This document shows positions 27,575-35,410 of a stretch of DNA of 64,000 bases, one piece after another. The stretch is taken from contig OY970271.1 in NCBI GenBank assembly GCA_963715745.1, positions 2,666,001 to 2,730,000 of the forward strand. Reading direction: 5' to 3'. The stretch's first letter is position 1. Every line of letters starts with the position of its first letter. Position numbers and translations under genes: made by a program. The notes beneath the pieces were generated by a model. That model was not told the DNA's origin. It saw nothing but the letters and a program-made list of their open reading frames with translations, and did no database searches. The DNA is from CAWGJF01 sp963715745. Its GTDB lineage: Bacteria; Bacteroidota; Ignavibacteria; Ignavibacteriales; Ignavibacteriaceae.

Positions 27575-30552
27575 TCAAGCTGCCTTATTTTTTGTCGTGC
27601 TTCTTCACCAAGTGGATCATTTTTATGTTTTGCAACTACAGCTCTGTACATTTCTTCTGCCTGTCTTTTGTCGTCGATCTTTACATAACAATCACCCATC
27701 AACAAATATGATCTTGTCAACCATTCATCATAATTTGGAAACATTGTTCGCACTTTATTTAAAGTAGAAATTGCTTCATCATATTTTTCCTGATCGAATA
27801 AAGTCCGCCCATAATTATATTGTGATTTTGCACCTAAATCATCTGTGCGTTTCTCAGCAAGAGTACGAAAATTAGTTTCCGCATTTTCAAATCTTCCTGC
27901 AGCAAGATCAAGAATTCCCATCTCAAAAATCGCTTTGTCTGCAAAAATTGTTTCACCATGATAAAGCACAACATCACCAAATGTTTCATAAGCTTTTTGA
28001 ATGTTATTCATTTTAACAAGCGTGATTCCTTTGTTAAATAGAATTTCCGGAATTCGCGGAGATTTGCCCAACTGGTTCAATCCTCGGTCATAAATGTTTA
28101 TAGCATCCTGGTAGTTGCCAAGTAAAAACTGGATATTACCAATTTCAATTACAGCTGAAGCTGCTGATTCCGAATTTGGATATTCATCCAGAACTTTATT
28201 GAAATTAAATATTGCTTCTTCATTTTGCTTCAGATTTTGTGCACTCTTTCCAACCCAGTAATACGCTTCCGGTACATGCTGACTTTTAGGATACCGAGCA
28301 ACAAATTGTTCATAACTTTTTTTGGCGTTCTCATAATCTTTCTGGCTGTAATAAATTTCACCCTTCTTAAAGAAAATCTGATCTGAAAATTTCAGATTCG
28401 GATTTTGCGATGTGAACTGGTCAATAAGGTTAACCGCTTTATTTGGCTGGCCCAAAGCAACATAACAATATTGAATTCCGTTAATTGCATCATAAACAAA
28501 ATCAGAAGATGGATATTTTGTAATTACGCGCTGGTAATTCACGATTGCTGAATCATAATCTCCTTTGTTGAAATATGCATCACCAATCGAGTAGAAAATG
28601 ATTGGAGCAAGAGATGAATTCCTGTAAACCAATAGTACATTATGATAATCATCAATAGCCTCATCAAAATTTTCTTCCTGGAATTTTATCCAGCCGACTG
28701 TGTAAAGTGAATTTTCTCCGTATTGTGAATTCGGATATTGTTTTTGCAATTCTAAAAATTCATTAATTGCTGATGATGTCTCACCTGACTTATAAAGTGC
28801 CTGTGCATATTGGTATTGAATTGAGGGATCATCAATCAGGGTTCTATCTGAAGTAAAAATCCCTTTATAAATTTTGCTGGCAGCAGCATAATTTTTACTT
28901 CCGAAATAGCTATCTGCTAGTCTCAGCTTTACATCAATTGTTCTTTTATCTGAAGGATATTTATCAACAAATTCATTAAACCTGTAAGCAGCATCCTGGT
29001 AATCGCCATTATTGAAATAACAATACGCTCTTCCGTAAACTGCAAGCTTGCTTAATTCGGGATCAGAATTACTAACATAATTGTATCGGGAAAGTGCTTC
29101 TTTATATCTTCCTAAAGCAAAGAAGGTTTCTCCAAGATAAAAATTTACTTTGTCCGGTTCGAAAGATGCATCTGTGTTTTCAATTTTTAATAATGTTTCA
29201 AGTGCTTTATTGTAATCACCAAGCTGATAATTAGTTATTGAAATTCCAAGCAACGCTCTTTTATTTACATCATTATTTTCTTCAGTTAAACCAACTGCAG
29301 GCTCAAAATATTTTAAAGCTTTTTCATATTGATTTTTACTTAATTCAATTTCACCAAGCAAAGTATATGCTCTGGCTCTAACATAAGGATCATTTGAAGA
29401 AGTTGCGGTAATCAGATAACGAGTTGACTGTTCAAGTTGATTCTGCTCAAAATTTATTACACCCATTTGGTATTCAACTTCACGTGCCAGAGGATTTGTA
29501 GGATATTTCTGGACAAATGTTCTATAAATCTGTAAAGCTTCCGAATACTGTCCTGCATATCTTTTAGATTCACCCTTCCATAAAAATGATTTTACAGCAA
29601 TACTGTCATCACCTGTGGAGAGGAAATCAAAAATCTTAAACGCATCATTATATTTTTTTTGCTGAAAGTAAGTCCAGGCTAAACCGTAATATGCATTTCT
29701 TATTATATCCGAAGAAGGAAATTTGGCTATGATTTCATTATAAGATTTCTCAGCATCATCATATTCCTGTACACGATAATGAGAATTAGCCAGCAGGTAT
29801 AAACTTTCAGCATAAGAATTACCCGAGAGACTGGCTAACCTTGGATTCTTTAATTCCAAAATTGAAGATTGATAATCTTTAAGTTTGAAATAACAAATCC
29901 CGATTCTAATCTGTGCCTGTGTTGCAAGGGGACTTTCAGGATAGTGAGTCAACAAATCATCATAATATTTTACTGCATTTGTATAATCTCCCGTTCGCTC
30001 ATAAACATTTGCAAGTGTATAAATCGAATAGTCTTTATAACGGTTTCCTTGTTTTTCTACAACAGCTTTCTGTAAAAAATCAATTGCATCCTCAAGATGA
30101 CCTTCCTTAGCATAAGATTCACCAACCCAGTAAAAAGCCGTTCCGGTATGTTCACCACCTGGATATTCATTCAAGAGTTTTACAAGGCGTTCTCTTGATT
30201 TAGTATATTCTCCTTCCTCAAAATATATTAAACCCAGATTGAACAGAGATTCTTCACGGAATTTTGACCAGTTAATATTATTTACAACATACTCAAAACC
30301 TGAAACTGCAGCAGAACTTTCTCCCATCTTCAAAGCTGCGTCAGCTTCATAAAATCTGACAACAGCATATTGTTCTTCATCCAGTGAATATTTCTTTAAC
30401 AATTCATCAAATAATCTTCTTGCATCCGCATAGTGAGCATTGTGGTAATAATCCATTGCTTCACTTAATTTTCCAGAAATATCCGTCTGTGCAGAACTTA
30501 AACCGCCAGAAACTATTATCGAAATAATTAAAGTCAGGAAGATTTTTTTCAT
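27571..30552 (-). CDS. Giant periplasmic TPR protein (CpoB/YbgF-like repeats)
   Basis: A 993-residue protein with a signal peptide (LTLIISIIVSGGLSSAQ) and some twenty-five TPR units, many with the pattern YxxALxxYxxxxxxYPxSxxAxxA (visible pieces: GDYDSAIVNYQRVITKYPSS, KDYENAKKSYEQFVARYPKS). The YPxS signature resembles the TPRs of CpoB/YbgF and BamD. CpoB links Tol-Pal to septal cell-wall synthesis in E. coli; here an analogous scaffold role is inferred from the ExbBD/TonB and SPOR genes downstream. First gene of the operon; a perfect inverted repeat at 30581-30603 lies just upstream. Confidence 0.82.
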   Translation of the reverse strand: MKKIFLTLIISIIVSGGLSSAQTDISGKLSEAMDYYHNAHYADARRLFDELLKKYSLDEEQYAVVRFYEADAALKMGESSAAVSGFEYVVNNINWSKFREESLFNLGLIYFEEGEYTKSRERLVKLLNEYPGGEHTGTAFYWVGESYAKEGHLEDAIDFLQKAVVEKQGNRYKDYSIYTLANVYERTGDYTNAVKYYDDLLTHYPESPLATQAQIRIGICYFKLKDYQSSILELKNPRLASLSGNSYAESLYLLANSHYRVQEYDDAEKSYNEIIAKFPSSDIIRNAYYGLAWTYFQQKKYNDAFKIFDFLSTGDDSIAVKSFLWKGESKRYAGQYSEALQIYRTFVQKYPTNPLAREVEYQMGVINFEQNQLEQSTRYLITATSSNDPYVRARAYTLLGEIELSKNQYEKALKYFEPAVGLTEENNDVNKRALLGISITNYQLGDYNKALETLLKIENTDASFEPDKVNFYLGETFFALGRYKEALSRYNYVSNSDPELSKLAVYGRAYCYFNNGDYQDAAYRFNEFVDKYPSDKRTIDVKLRLADSYFGSKNYAAASKIYKGIFTSDRTLIDDPSIQYQYAQALYKSGETSSAINEFLELQKQYPNSQYGENSLYTVGWIKFQEENFDEAIDDYHNVLLVYRNSSLAPIIFYSIGDAYFNKGDYDSAIVNYQRVITKYPSSDFVYDAINGIQYCYVALGQPNKAVNLIDQFTSQNPNLKFSDQIFFKKGEIYYSQKDYENAKKSYEQFVARYPKSQHVPEAYYWVGKSAQNLKQNEEAIFNFNKVLDEYPNSESAASAVIEIGNIQFLLGNYQDAINIYDRGLNQLGKSPRIPEILFNKGITLVKMNNIQKAYETFGDVVLYHGETIFADKAIFEMGILDLAAGRFENAETNFRTLAEKRTDDLGAKSQYNYGRTLFDQEKYDEAISTLNKVRTMFPNYDEWLTRSYLLMGDCYVKIDDKRQAEEMYRAVVAKHKNDPLGEEARQKIRQLE

Positions 30553-30580
30553 TAAAATTCTGTTTTAATTAGAGACGCAT

Positions 30581-30603
30581 CTTTTGAAATTCTGTTTCAA
30601 AAG
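30581..30603. promoter_or_regulatory. Perfect 9-bp inverted repeat upstream of the envelope operon
   Basis: Arms CTTTTGAAA and TTTCAAAAG with a 5-base spacer TTCTG, 29-51 bases upstream of the giant TPR start codon. No run of T follows on the minus strand, so it looks more like an operator than a terminator. No matching regulator is visible in the window. Confidence 0.45.
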
Positions 30604-30759
30604 CCTTAATTCTTGGAAAAATGTAAAAATTCAAAGTGAATATTAGCTTATGGATTTCATAAAGTCAAGGTATTTATAATATTACAGTTATTTACTTAAA
30701 GATTAGCATGAGAGATTCGTCCTTCTAAGCTACTTTTCAATCACATGCACGTATAGCAA

Positions 30760-30787
30760 TTGATAATTCCATTTACTATTTTAGACT
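30760..30787 (+). promoter_or_regulatory. Possible sigma70 promoter for the frameshifted barrel gene
   Basis: TTGATA at 30760-30765, a 16-base spacer and TAGACT at 30782-30787. The -35 matches five of six consensus bases, the -10 four of six. It would give a leader of about 23 bases before the ATG at 30817, which has a good AGGAG site. Confidence 0.4.
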
Positions 30788-30816
30788 ACAACTAAATCAA
30801 AAAAATAGGAGAAACT

Positions 30817-31459
30817 ATGAAAAAAAATCTTTTCATTCTTTTAATAGGAATCGCCGCATTTTTATTTACCGAACAGGTTTTTGCACAAAGCTTCAGTATC
30901 GGTGTTGGAGGCGGATTATCCCAGGTTGTTAGTCCTGACGGATATACAAAAGATGTTTCTGAAGGTGGGTTAGGTTTCTCAACTGAGTGGAATCTTGGAT
31001 TAACTGCAAAATTAGGTTTGCCTCTTTTGCCAATTAAACCAAGAGCCATTTTTATGTATCATTCATTTTCAGGCTCTGGTGATATTCAGCAAACAGTTTT
31101 GCTAAAAGGTTTAGCAGAAAATACGGTGGACTTCTCACAATCAATAATTACAGCTTGGTGTTGGTGTCCAATATAATTTTGTACCTGTTCCGGTTGGACC
31201 GGATCCATATCTGTTTCTTGATTTACTGTACAACAATTTCGGGAAAGTAAAAATTGATCCTGAACCATTTGGTTATGATGCGAAAAGTGAATCAAGATAC
31301 GGAGCTGCTATCGGTATTGGGACTGCAGTGCCACTAGTTCCGGTTGTAAATCTTGATCTTCAGTTAGCTTATCAAATGATGAATTTAGTTGGCAAAGATG
31401 ATGGTGAAAAAACAATAGGTGTTGTCACACTGGATTTATTTTTAATGTTTGGTAACTAA
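30817..31459 (+). pseudogene. Outer-membrane beta-barrel protein, broken by one frameshift
   Basis: Starts with a strong AGGAG site and a signal peptide (LFILLIGIAAFLFTEQVFAQ), then barrel-like sequence (FSIGVGGGLSQVVSPDGY). The frame hits a stop at 31176 after ITAWCWCPI. If one base near 31153 is dropped, the sequence reads straight on as LGVGVQYNFVPVPVGPDPYL and continues open for about 101 codons to DLFLMFGN and a stop at 31457-31459. The joined protein would be about 213 residues, a normal size for a small OMP of the outer-membrane beta-barrel (PorT-like) group. The intact second half means the lesion is recent or a sequencing error. Confidence 0.75.
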
Positions 31460-31470
31460 CAAATTATTGA

Positions 31471-31498
31471 GGGCAGGAACTTCACCTGCCCTTTTTTC
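31471..31498 (+). terminator. Rho-independent terminator after the barrel gene
   Basis: Stem GGGCAGG/CCTGCCC (31471-31477 with 31485-31491), 7-base loop, then six Ts. It lies 12 bases after the repaired stop codon and overlaps the last codons of the convergent CMD-like gene. Confidence 0.85.
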
Positions 31499-32102
31499 TT
31501 AAATATCTTTCTAAAACTTTCAATCCTTTTTCAGCAGACTTTCTATCACCCAAATGTTTCAAATTATTTATTATTTCTCTGATATTATTTTTTTTAGCAC
31601 CAAGCCGGAATGCTCCATTAATGTGTGAGTAAAGCTGTTCTTCAAACTGAAGTGCAGTTAAAACAGAAACAATGCAATATTCCCTTTCTAAAAGTGAAAG
31701 ATTTTTCCTGCTTAATACTTTACCATATCCTTCAAGAACAAGCCAGTTTGACATTTCCGGTGAGAATGAATTTACGTTGCTTATCAGCTTTTCAAATTTA
31801 TCACCATAAATCTTTCTGCAATTCTGCTCTCCATTTTTTCTGAAATGATATAGATTTAAATCCTCAGAATTTCTATGAGATATTTTAGGAAAATACTCTT
31901 TTAATATTTTTAATGATTCTAGTGCTGAAGGATAGCCTGCAAAAAGATAATTCTGCAAAAGGGCTTCATAAATTTTTTTTGATGATATTTTTTTATTTTT
32001 TGCTTCCAATAATAGGTTTCTAAAATGCTTCTCTTTTCTTAGAACTGCAGCAGCACAAACCAAAGGCAGTATATATTTTTTTTCCAATAATCTGAAGTTC
32101 AT
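31482..32102 (-). CDS. Carboxymuconolactone decarboxylase (CMD)-like protein
   Basis: A 206-residue helical protein. The C-terminal half has the CMD/AhpD-fold pattern LSLLEREYCIVSVLTALQFE followed by EQLYSHINGAFRLGAKKNNI and REII (about residues 132-178). The CxxC redox pair of AhpD is absent; the family glutamate/histidine region (EEQLYSH) is kept, as in gamma-CMD-type proteins. The reaction is unknown. It begins only 11 bases after a strong terminator of the upstream TPR gene, so its expression must rely on read-through or on a promoter inside that gene. Confidence 0.68.
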   Translation of the reverse strand: MNFRLLEKKYILPLVCAAAVLRKEKHFRNLLLEAKNKKISSKKIYEALLQNYLFAGYPSALESLKILKEYFPKISHRNSEDLNLYHFRKNGEQNCRKIYGDKFEKLISNVNSFSPEMSNWLVLEGYGKVLSRKNLSLLEREYCIVSVLTALQFEEQLYSHINGAFRLGAKKNNIREIINNLKHLGDRKSAEKGLKVLERYLRKKGR

Positions 32103-32111
32103 GCATTAATT

Positions 32112-32141
32112 TTAAAAATAAAAACCCCCGGAATCCGGGGG
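32112..32141 (-). terminator. Rho-independent terminator after the TPR gene
   Basis: On the minus strand, stem CCCCCGG/CCGGGGG with a 3-base loop followed by TTTTTATTTTT. Very strong by eye. It is placed between the TPR gene and the CMD-like gene, both on the minus strand. Confidence 0.88.
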
Positions 32142-32166
32142 CAATTAATATTTTATTTCTTTACAA

Positions 32167-32931
32167 TTACTTTAATAAGCTTAATTCATATTCAGCAGTT
32201 TTTTTATACGAAGCATCATTTTTTGCTTTCTGAAACATTTCAACAGCTTTTTGATTATCACCTTTTCCTTTATAAGCAACACCCATATAATAATAAGGTC
32301 CGCCAGATGAAATACTGGATTTATATTTTAAAGCGTTTTCAGCAGCTGAAATACATTTATCGTATTCATTTAATTGTGAATAAAGTTCTGCGAGCGAAAG
32401 ATAAGCTGCATCGTAATTATTATATTCAACAGCCTTATTCAGGTGCTCAATAGCCATGGAAGAATTTCCATTTTGCATTTCAGTTTTGGCAAGTTTAGAA
32501 TAAGCAAGTGCAAGATTCTTTTTTACTTTTTTCTGAATACTAGTATTTGTACTTAATGTAAGTACCTTCTCGAAATTTGTAATGGATTTATCATAATCAC
32601 CTGTCGAAAAATATACTCCACCAAGTGCGTTGTAACCAGCTTCAAAATCACTTTTAAGTTTTAAAGATTCTTCAAATGATGCCATAGCTCCTGATACATC
32701 ACCCGATTTCTTTTGAGCTACACCTTTCTGGTAATAAGTTCGGTAATCTTTTTCTATTGTAAGAGACTTATCATAGTTATCAATTGCACCGCGGAAATTT
32801 CCTGCTTTCAAAAGGCTGTTTCCTTCATTGTACAATTTACCAGCTTCCGGTTTCATTTCTTGAGCAATTACAATAGTAGACAGCAGTACCACCACAAATA
32901 ACAAATTGCAAAGGAATTTGGTTTTTCTCAT
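32167..32931 (-). CDS. Exported TPR protein
   Basis: About 254 residues with a signal peptide (KFLCNLLFVVVLLSTIVIAQ) and five to six TPR units (AGNFRGAIDNYDKSLTIEKD, GDVSGAMASFEESLKLKSDF, GDYDKSITNFEKVLTLSTN, LNEYDKCISAAENALKYKSS, GDNQKAVEMFQKAK). A GTG three codons upstream (32940) is possible, but the ATG at 32931 has AAGGTG six bases before it, so I chose that. A scaffold role in the periplasm is inferred; no partner is indicated. It ends at a strong terminator. Confidence 0.78.
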   Translation of the reverse strand: MRKTKFLCNLLFVVVLLSTIVIAQEMKPEAGKLYNEGNSLLKAGNFRGAIDNYDKSLTIEKDYRTYYQKGVAQKKSGDVSGAMASFEESLKLKSDFEAGYNALGGVYFSTGDYDKSITNFEKVLTLSTNTSIQKKVKKNLALAYSKLAKTEMQNGNSSMAIEHLNKAVEYNNYDAAYLSLAELYSQLNEYDKCISAAENALKYKSSISSGGPYYYMGVAYKGKGDNQKAVEMFQKAKNDASYKKTAEYELSLLK

Positions 32932-32969
32932 TAGTTTCACCTTGATTATTCTTAAAATAATTTGAACTG

Positions 32970-33054
32970 TGCGGAAGGCGGGACTTGAACCCGCACGCCA
33001 ATTAAGGCACTACCCCCTCAAGATAGCGTGTATACCAAATTTCACCACTTCCGC
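32970..33054 (-). tRNA. tRNA-Leu (anticodon GAG)
   Basis: An 85-base class II tRNA on the minus strand with a long variable arm. The acceptor stem is GCGGAAG/CTTCCGC with discriminator A. The anticodon stem CTATC/GGTAG encloses TTGAGGG, giving anticodon GAG, which reads CTC and CTT. The T arm is GCGGG-TTCAAGT-CCCGC. CCA is not encoded. Confidence 0.93.
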
Positions 33055-33127
33055 AAAATTGAAGCTAAAAAATATATGTGAGTTAAGTCAAAATCAACAC
33101 TTATTAAAAAGTACTGAATTTTTATTA

Positions 33128-33616
33128 CTAATTTTCCGGAGATTTCATTTTTCTCATTTTTCTGTCCCTGAAGATTGCATCTCTCAGTTCTTCTCTGAAA
33201 TTTCTTTCAAAAACAATATACTTTGCTATTTGTCTGTAAGTTAATATATCTGATAATGATCTAATAAACTTTTCCTTTTCAATACCAACTTGCTGATGAA
33301 GCTTGTTAATTTCATCAATAATTGTTTTATACTTTTCATCTTCAATACTATTGTCAGAATTAACAAGATTATTTAGTTCTTCAAGTTTCTTATCAATCTT
33401 ATTTCCAAGCTCATCTATTTTACTCTGGTTTTCATTTCTTCTGGCAAAAAACCTTAATGTAGTTTCTTCATTCATTTCCAGTGATTCAATAAGTTTAATT
33501 TTTTCAAGTTGAGCAATTTTATCAGGAATTTTTCGGTGTTTAATTGGCTCCTCCTGTGAAAAAGTAGTTAAGCTGAAAGCCAGCAAAAAAAGAAATATTA
33601 AATTTTTATAATGCAT
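33128..33616 (-). CDS. Spy/CpxP-like periplasmic protein
   Basis: A 162-residue exported helical protein: signal peptide (KNLIFLFLLAFSLTTFSQ), then a charged coiled helix (KIAQLEKIKLIESLEMNEET) with a degenerate LTxxQ-like turn (RSLSDILTYRQIAKYI) near 125-140. The pattern fits the Spy/CpxP/heavy-metal-sensor group, which bind unfolded proteins or sense envelope stress. Third gene of the sigma/anti-sigma operon (12 bases after the anti-sigma gene), so it may modulate release of the sigma factor. The family call is by pattern and not certain. Confidence 0.65.
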   Translation of the reverse strand: MHYKNLIFLFLLAFSLTTFSQEEPIKHRKIPDKIAQLEKIKLIESLEMNEETTLRFFARRNENQSKIDELGNKIDKKLEELNNLVNSDNSIEDEKYKTIIDEINKLHQQVGIEKEKFIRSLSDILTYRQIAKYIVFERNFREELRDAIFRDRKMRKMKSPEN

Positions 33617-33627
33617 AATTAGTCCTC

Positions 33628-34212
33628 TTATAAAATTTTCTTATTTATTAATTCCGAATAAATCCTGTTTGTTTCCGAATCAGATAGCAGATCTGTTATA
33701 TCTGATACTTCCAATTGATTTGCAATATTTTGAAATGAATTGTCATAAAATGAATTTAACTGCTGCTCGATAATATTATTAGAACTGATTGAAGTTAAAT
33801 CAACATTATCTACCAATGAATATTCTTCTATAATATTCAAAATCTGATCTGAACTGACTTCCTGAGTAATAGTATTTAAATCAATTACGCTACCAGATCG
33901 AAAGTCGTTAAAAACTATGTAGCTAATAGAAATAAAAACGACAATAATAGTAGCATAAGCCAGCCTTCTGATAATTCCTTTCCGAGAAGTAACCTTATTC
34001 CGGTTATAAAATTTTTGAAGAATGTTTTCGAAATAAAAATAATTTCCTTCTACAGATTTTTGTTCATTAATTTTATTAAAAACTTTTGAATATTCTTCGT
34101 ACAATTTTTTCAGTTCAGGTGAATTATTAATTTGTAATTCAATATTTAGTAATTCATCTCCTGACATTTCGCCGGACAAATACCGGATTACCTGTACTTC
34201 ATTGTTATTCAT
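33628..34212 (-). CDS. Putative membrane anti-sigma factor
   Basis: A 194-residue protein. The cytoplasmic N-terminal part (EVQVIRYLSGEMSGDELLNI) has the zinc-less anti-sigma-like layout, and a single membrane helix lies near 85-102 (LAYATIIVVFISISYIVF). The periplasmic C-terminal ~90 residues are helical and Ser/Asn/Asp-rich. Its start overlaps the sigma factor stop by eight bases, the usual arrangement of ECF sigma and cognate anti-sigma. Most likely it holds the sigma factor at the inner membrane until a signal arrives. Confidence 0.75.
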   Translation of the reverse strand: MNNNEVQVIRYLSGEMSGDELLNIELQINNSPELKKLYEEYSKVFNKINEQKSVEGNYFYFENILQKFYNRNKVTSRKGIIRRLAYATIIVVFISISYIVFNDFRSGSVIDLNTITQEVSSDQILNIIEEYSLVDNVDLTSISSNNIIEQQLNSFYDNSFQNIANQLEVSDITDLLSDSETNRIYSELINKKIL

Positions 34213-34765
34213 CTTTCATCAAGTCCTTTATTTTTTTTACTGCATGAAAATAGTTTGCTTTTAATGCTCCAACACTTTTCCCTGTTATTTGAGCAATTTC
34301 TTCGTAAGATAATTCATCAAAATTTCTGAAAATAAATATTTCTCTCTGCTTTGCGGGAAGTTTGCTGAGGTTAATTTGAAGATTATTAAATTTTTCTTTT
34401 TGTTCGATATTAGAAATGATATCGTTCTCAGAATTTAGATATTTTTTAATATCATCAAGTCCGATCATAGATTTTATTTTTCTTCTTTTAATAAGATTCA
34501 AAGATCTTGTAGATGTTATTTTATAAATCCAGGTATATAAATTCGAGTTAAAATTAAAAGTACTTAATTTATTATACATGACTATTAATACCTGTTGGAC
34601 AATTTCATCAGCATCAAGATGATTTCCTGTCATTCTTCTTGCATGCCAGTATATTTTTTCCTGGTATCTTTTAACAATGCTATCAAAAGCATTATTATTT
34701 CCAAGAATGAAATCTTTTACAAGTTTAAAATCTGAATTTTCAGACTGCATTACTTCAGCATTCAC
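34205..34765 (-). CDS. ECF-type RNA polymerase sigma factor
   Basis: A 186-residue sigma70-family protein with only regions 2 and 4. Region 2 spans about 20-95 (AFDSIVKRYQEKIYWHARRM then DADEIVQQVLIVMYNKL and LYTWIYKITSTRSLNLIKRR). Region 4 is about 125-180 (LPAKQREIFIFRNFDELSYE then EIAQITGKSVGALKANYFHA). The start is uncertain: GTG at 34765, or ATG five codons in at 34750. Followed by the overlapping anti-sigma and Spy-like genes, and divergent from a second Spy-like gene; a palindrome lies between. Confidence 0.9.
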   Translation of the reverse strand: MNAEVMQSENSDFKLVKDFILGNNNAFDSIVKRYQEKIYWHARRMTGNHLDADEIVQQVLIVMYNKLSTFNFNSNLYTWIYKITSTRSLNLIKRRKIKSMIGLDDIKKYLNSENDIISNIEQKEKFNNLQINLSKLPAKQREIFIFRNFDELSYEEIAQITGKSVGALKANYFHAVKKIKDLMKDE

Positions 34766-34793
34766 TTTATTTAGACAAACCTGCTCAATACAC

Positions 34794-34817
34794 GGTTTAA
34801 ATATAAGACTTTAAACC
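34794..34817. promoter_or_regulatory. Palindrome between the sigma operon and the divergent Spy-like gene
   Basis: Perfect 8-bp arms GGTTTAAA and TTTAAACC with an 8-base spacer. It sits 29 bases from the sigma start and 55 bases from the Spy-like start, so one dimeric regulator bound here could act on both transcripts. Confidence 0.5.
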
Positions 34818-34872
34818 AGGAGAGGATACCGATTGTCAAAACAGCAAATTTCACAAAATTAAGGAGTAAAAA

Positions 34873-35373
34873 ATGAAAAAGTCACTTTTAATAACTCTGG
34901 GTATAATATTTTTAAGCTTTGCAAGTATTTCATTATTTGCCCAACAAAACCATGAATTCAGAAGAGATAAGATGAAAGAAAGAGATCCCGAAATGATGAA
35001 GGAAAGAATTGCCGATAAGTTAAACTTATCCGATGAACAGAAATCTGCAATTGAAGATTTAAGATTGAAACACCAAAGAGCAATGATTCCATTAAAATCT
35101 GAAATGGAACAAAAAGAAATTGAAATGAAAGAATTGAGATTAAAAGGAAATTATACCCGGGCTGACTTTATTTCTAAGGTTAAAGAGATTAATGACATAA
35201 AGAGTAAAATGGAAATTTCACGTGCTGAAAACCAAATGGATATTTACGAACTACTTAATGATGAACAGAAAGCAGCCTGGAATAAAATGAGAGGAAAATT
35301 TGGTGATCACCGAAGAGAAATGATGGAAAAAAGATTCGATAAAAAAATGGGCCAGCACAAAGATATTGATTAA
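34873..35373 (+). CDS. Spy/CpxP-like periplasmic protein (LTxxQ-type)
   Basis: A 166-residue exported protein with a signal peptide (LLITLGIIFLSFASISLFAQ). Its body is highly charged and helical with MKERIADKLNLSDEQKSAIE (an LSDEQ turn near 57-61) and a second turn IYELLNDEQKAAWNKMRGKF near the C-terminus. That double L-[ST]-x-E-Q layout is the Spy/CpxP/ZraP family. These proteins act as periplasmic chaperones or stress sensors. It has a good AAGGAG site, is divergent from the ECF operon, and ends at its own terminator. Likely a target of the ECF sigma factor (inference). Confidence 0.82.
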   Translation: MKKSLLITLGIIFLSFASISLFAQQNHEFRRDKMKERDPEMMKERIADKLNLSDEQKSAIEDLRLKHQRAMIPLKSEMEQKEIEMKELRLKGNYTRADFISKVKEINDIKSKMEISRAENQMDIYELLNDEQKAAWNKMRGKFGDHRREMMEKRFDKKMGQHKDID

Positions 35374-35381
35374 ACTTATTA

Positions 35382-35410
35382 AAGCCGGATGAAAGTCCGG
35401 CTTATTTATT
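35382..35410 (+). terminator. Terminator after the Spy-like gene
   Basis: Stem AAGCCGGA/TCCGGCTT (35382-35389 with 35396-35403), 6-base loop, followed by ATTTATT. An A-rich flank on the other side means it could also serve the convergent SDR gene. Confidence 0.72.
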
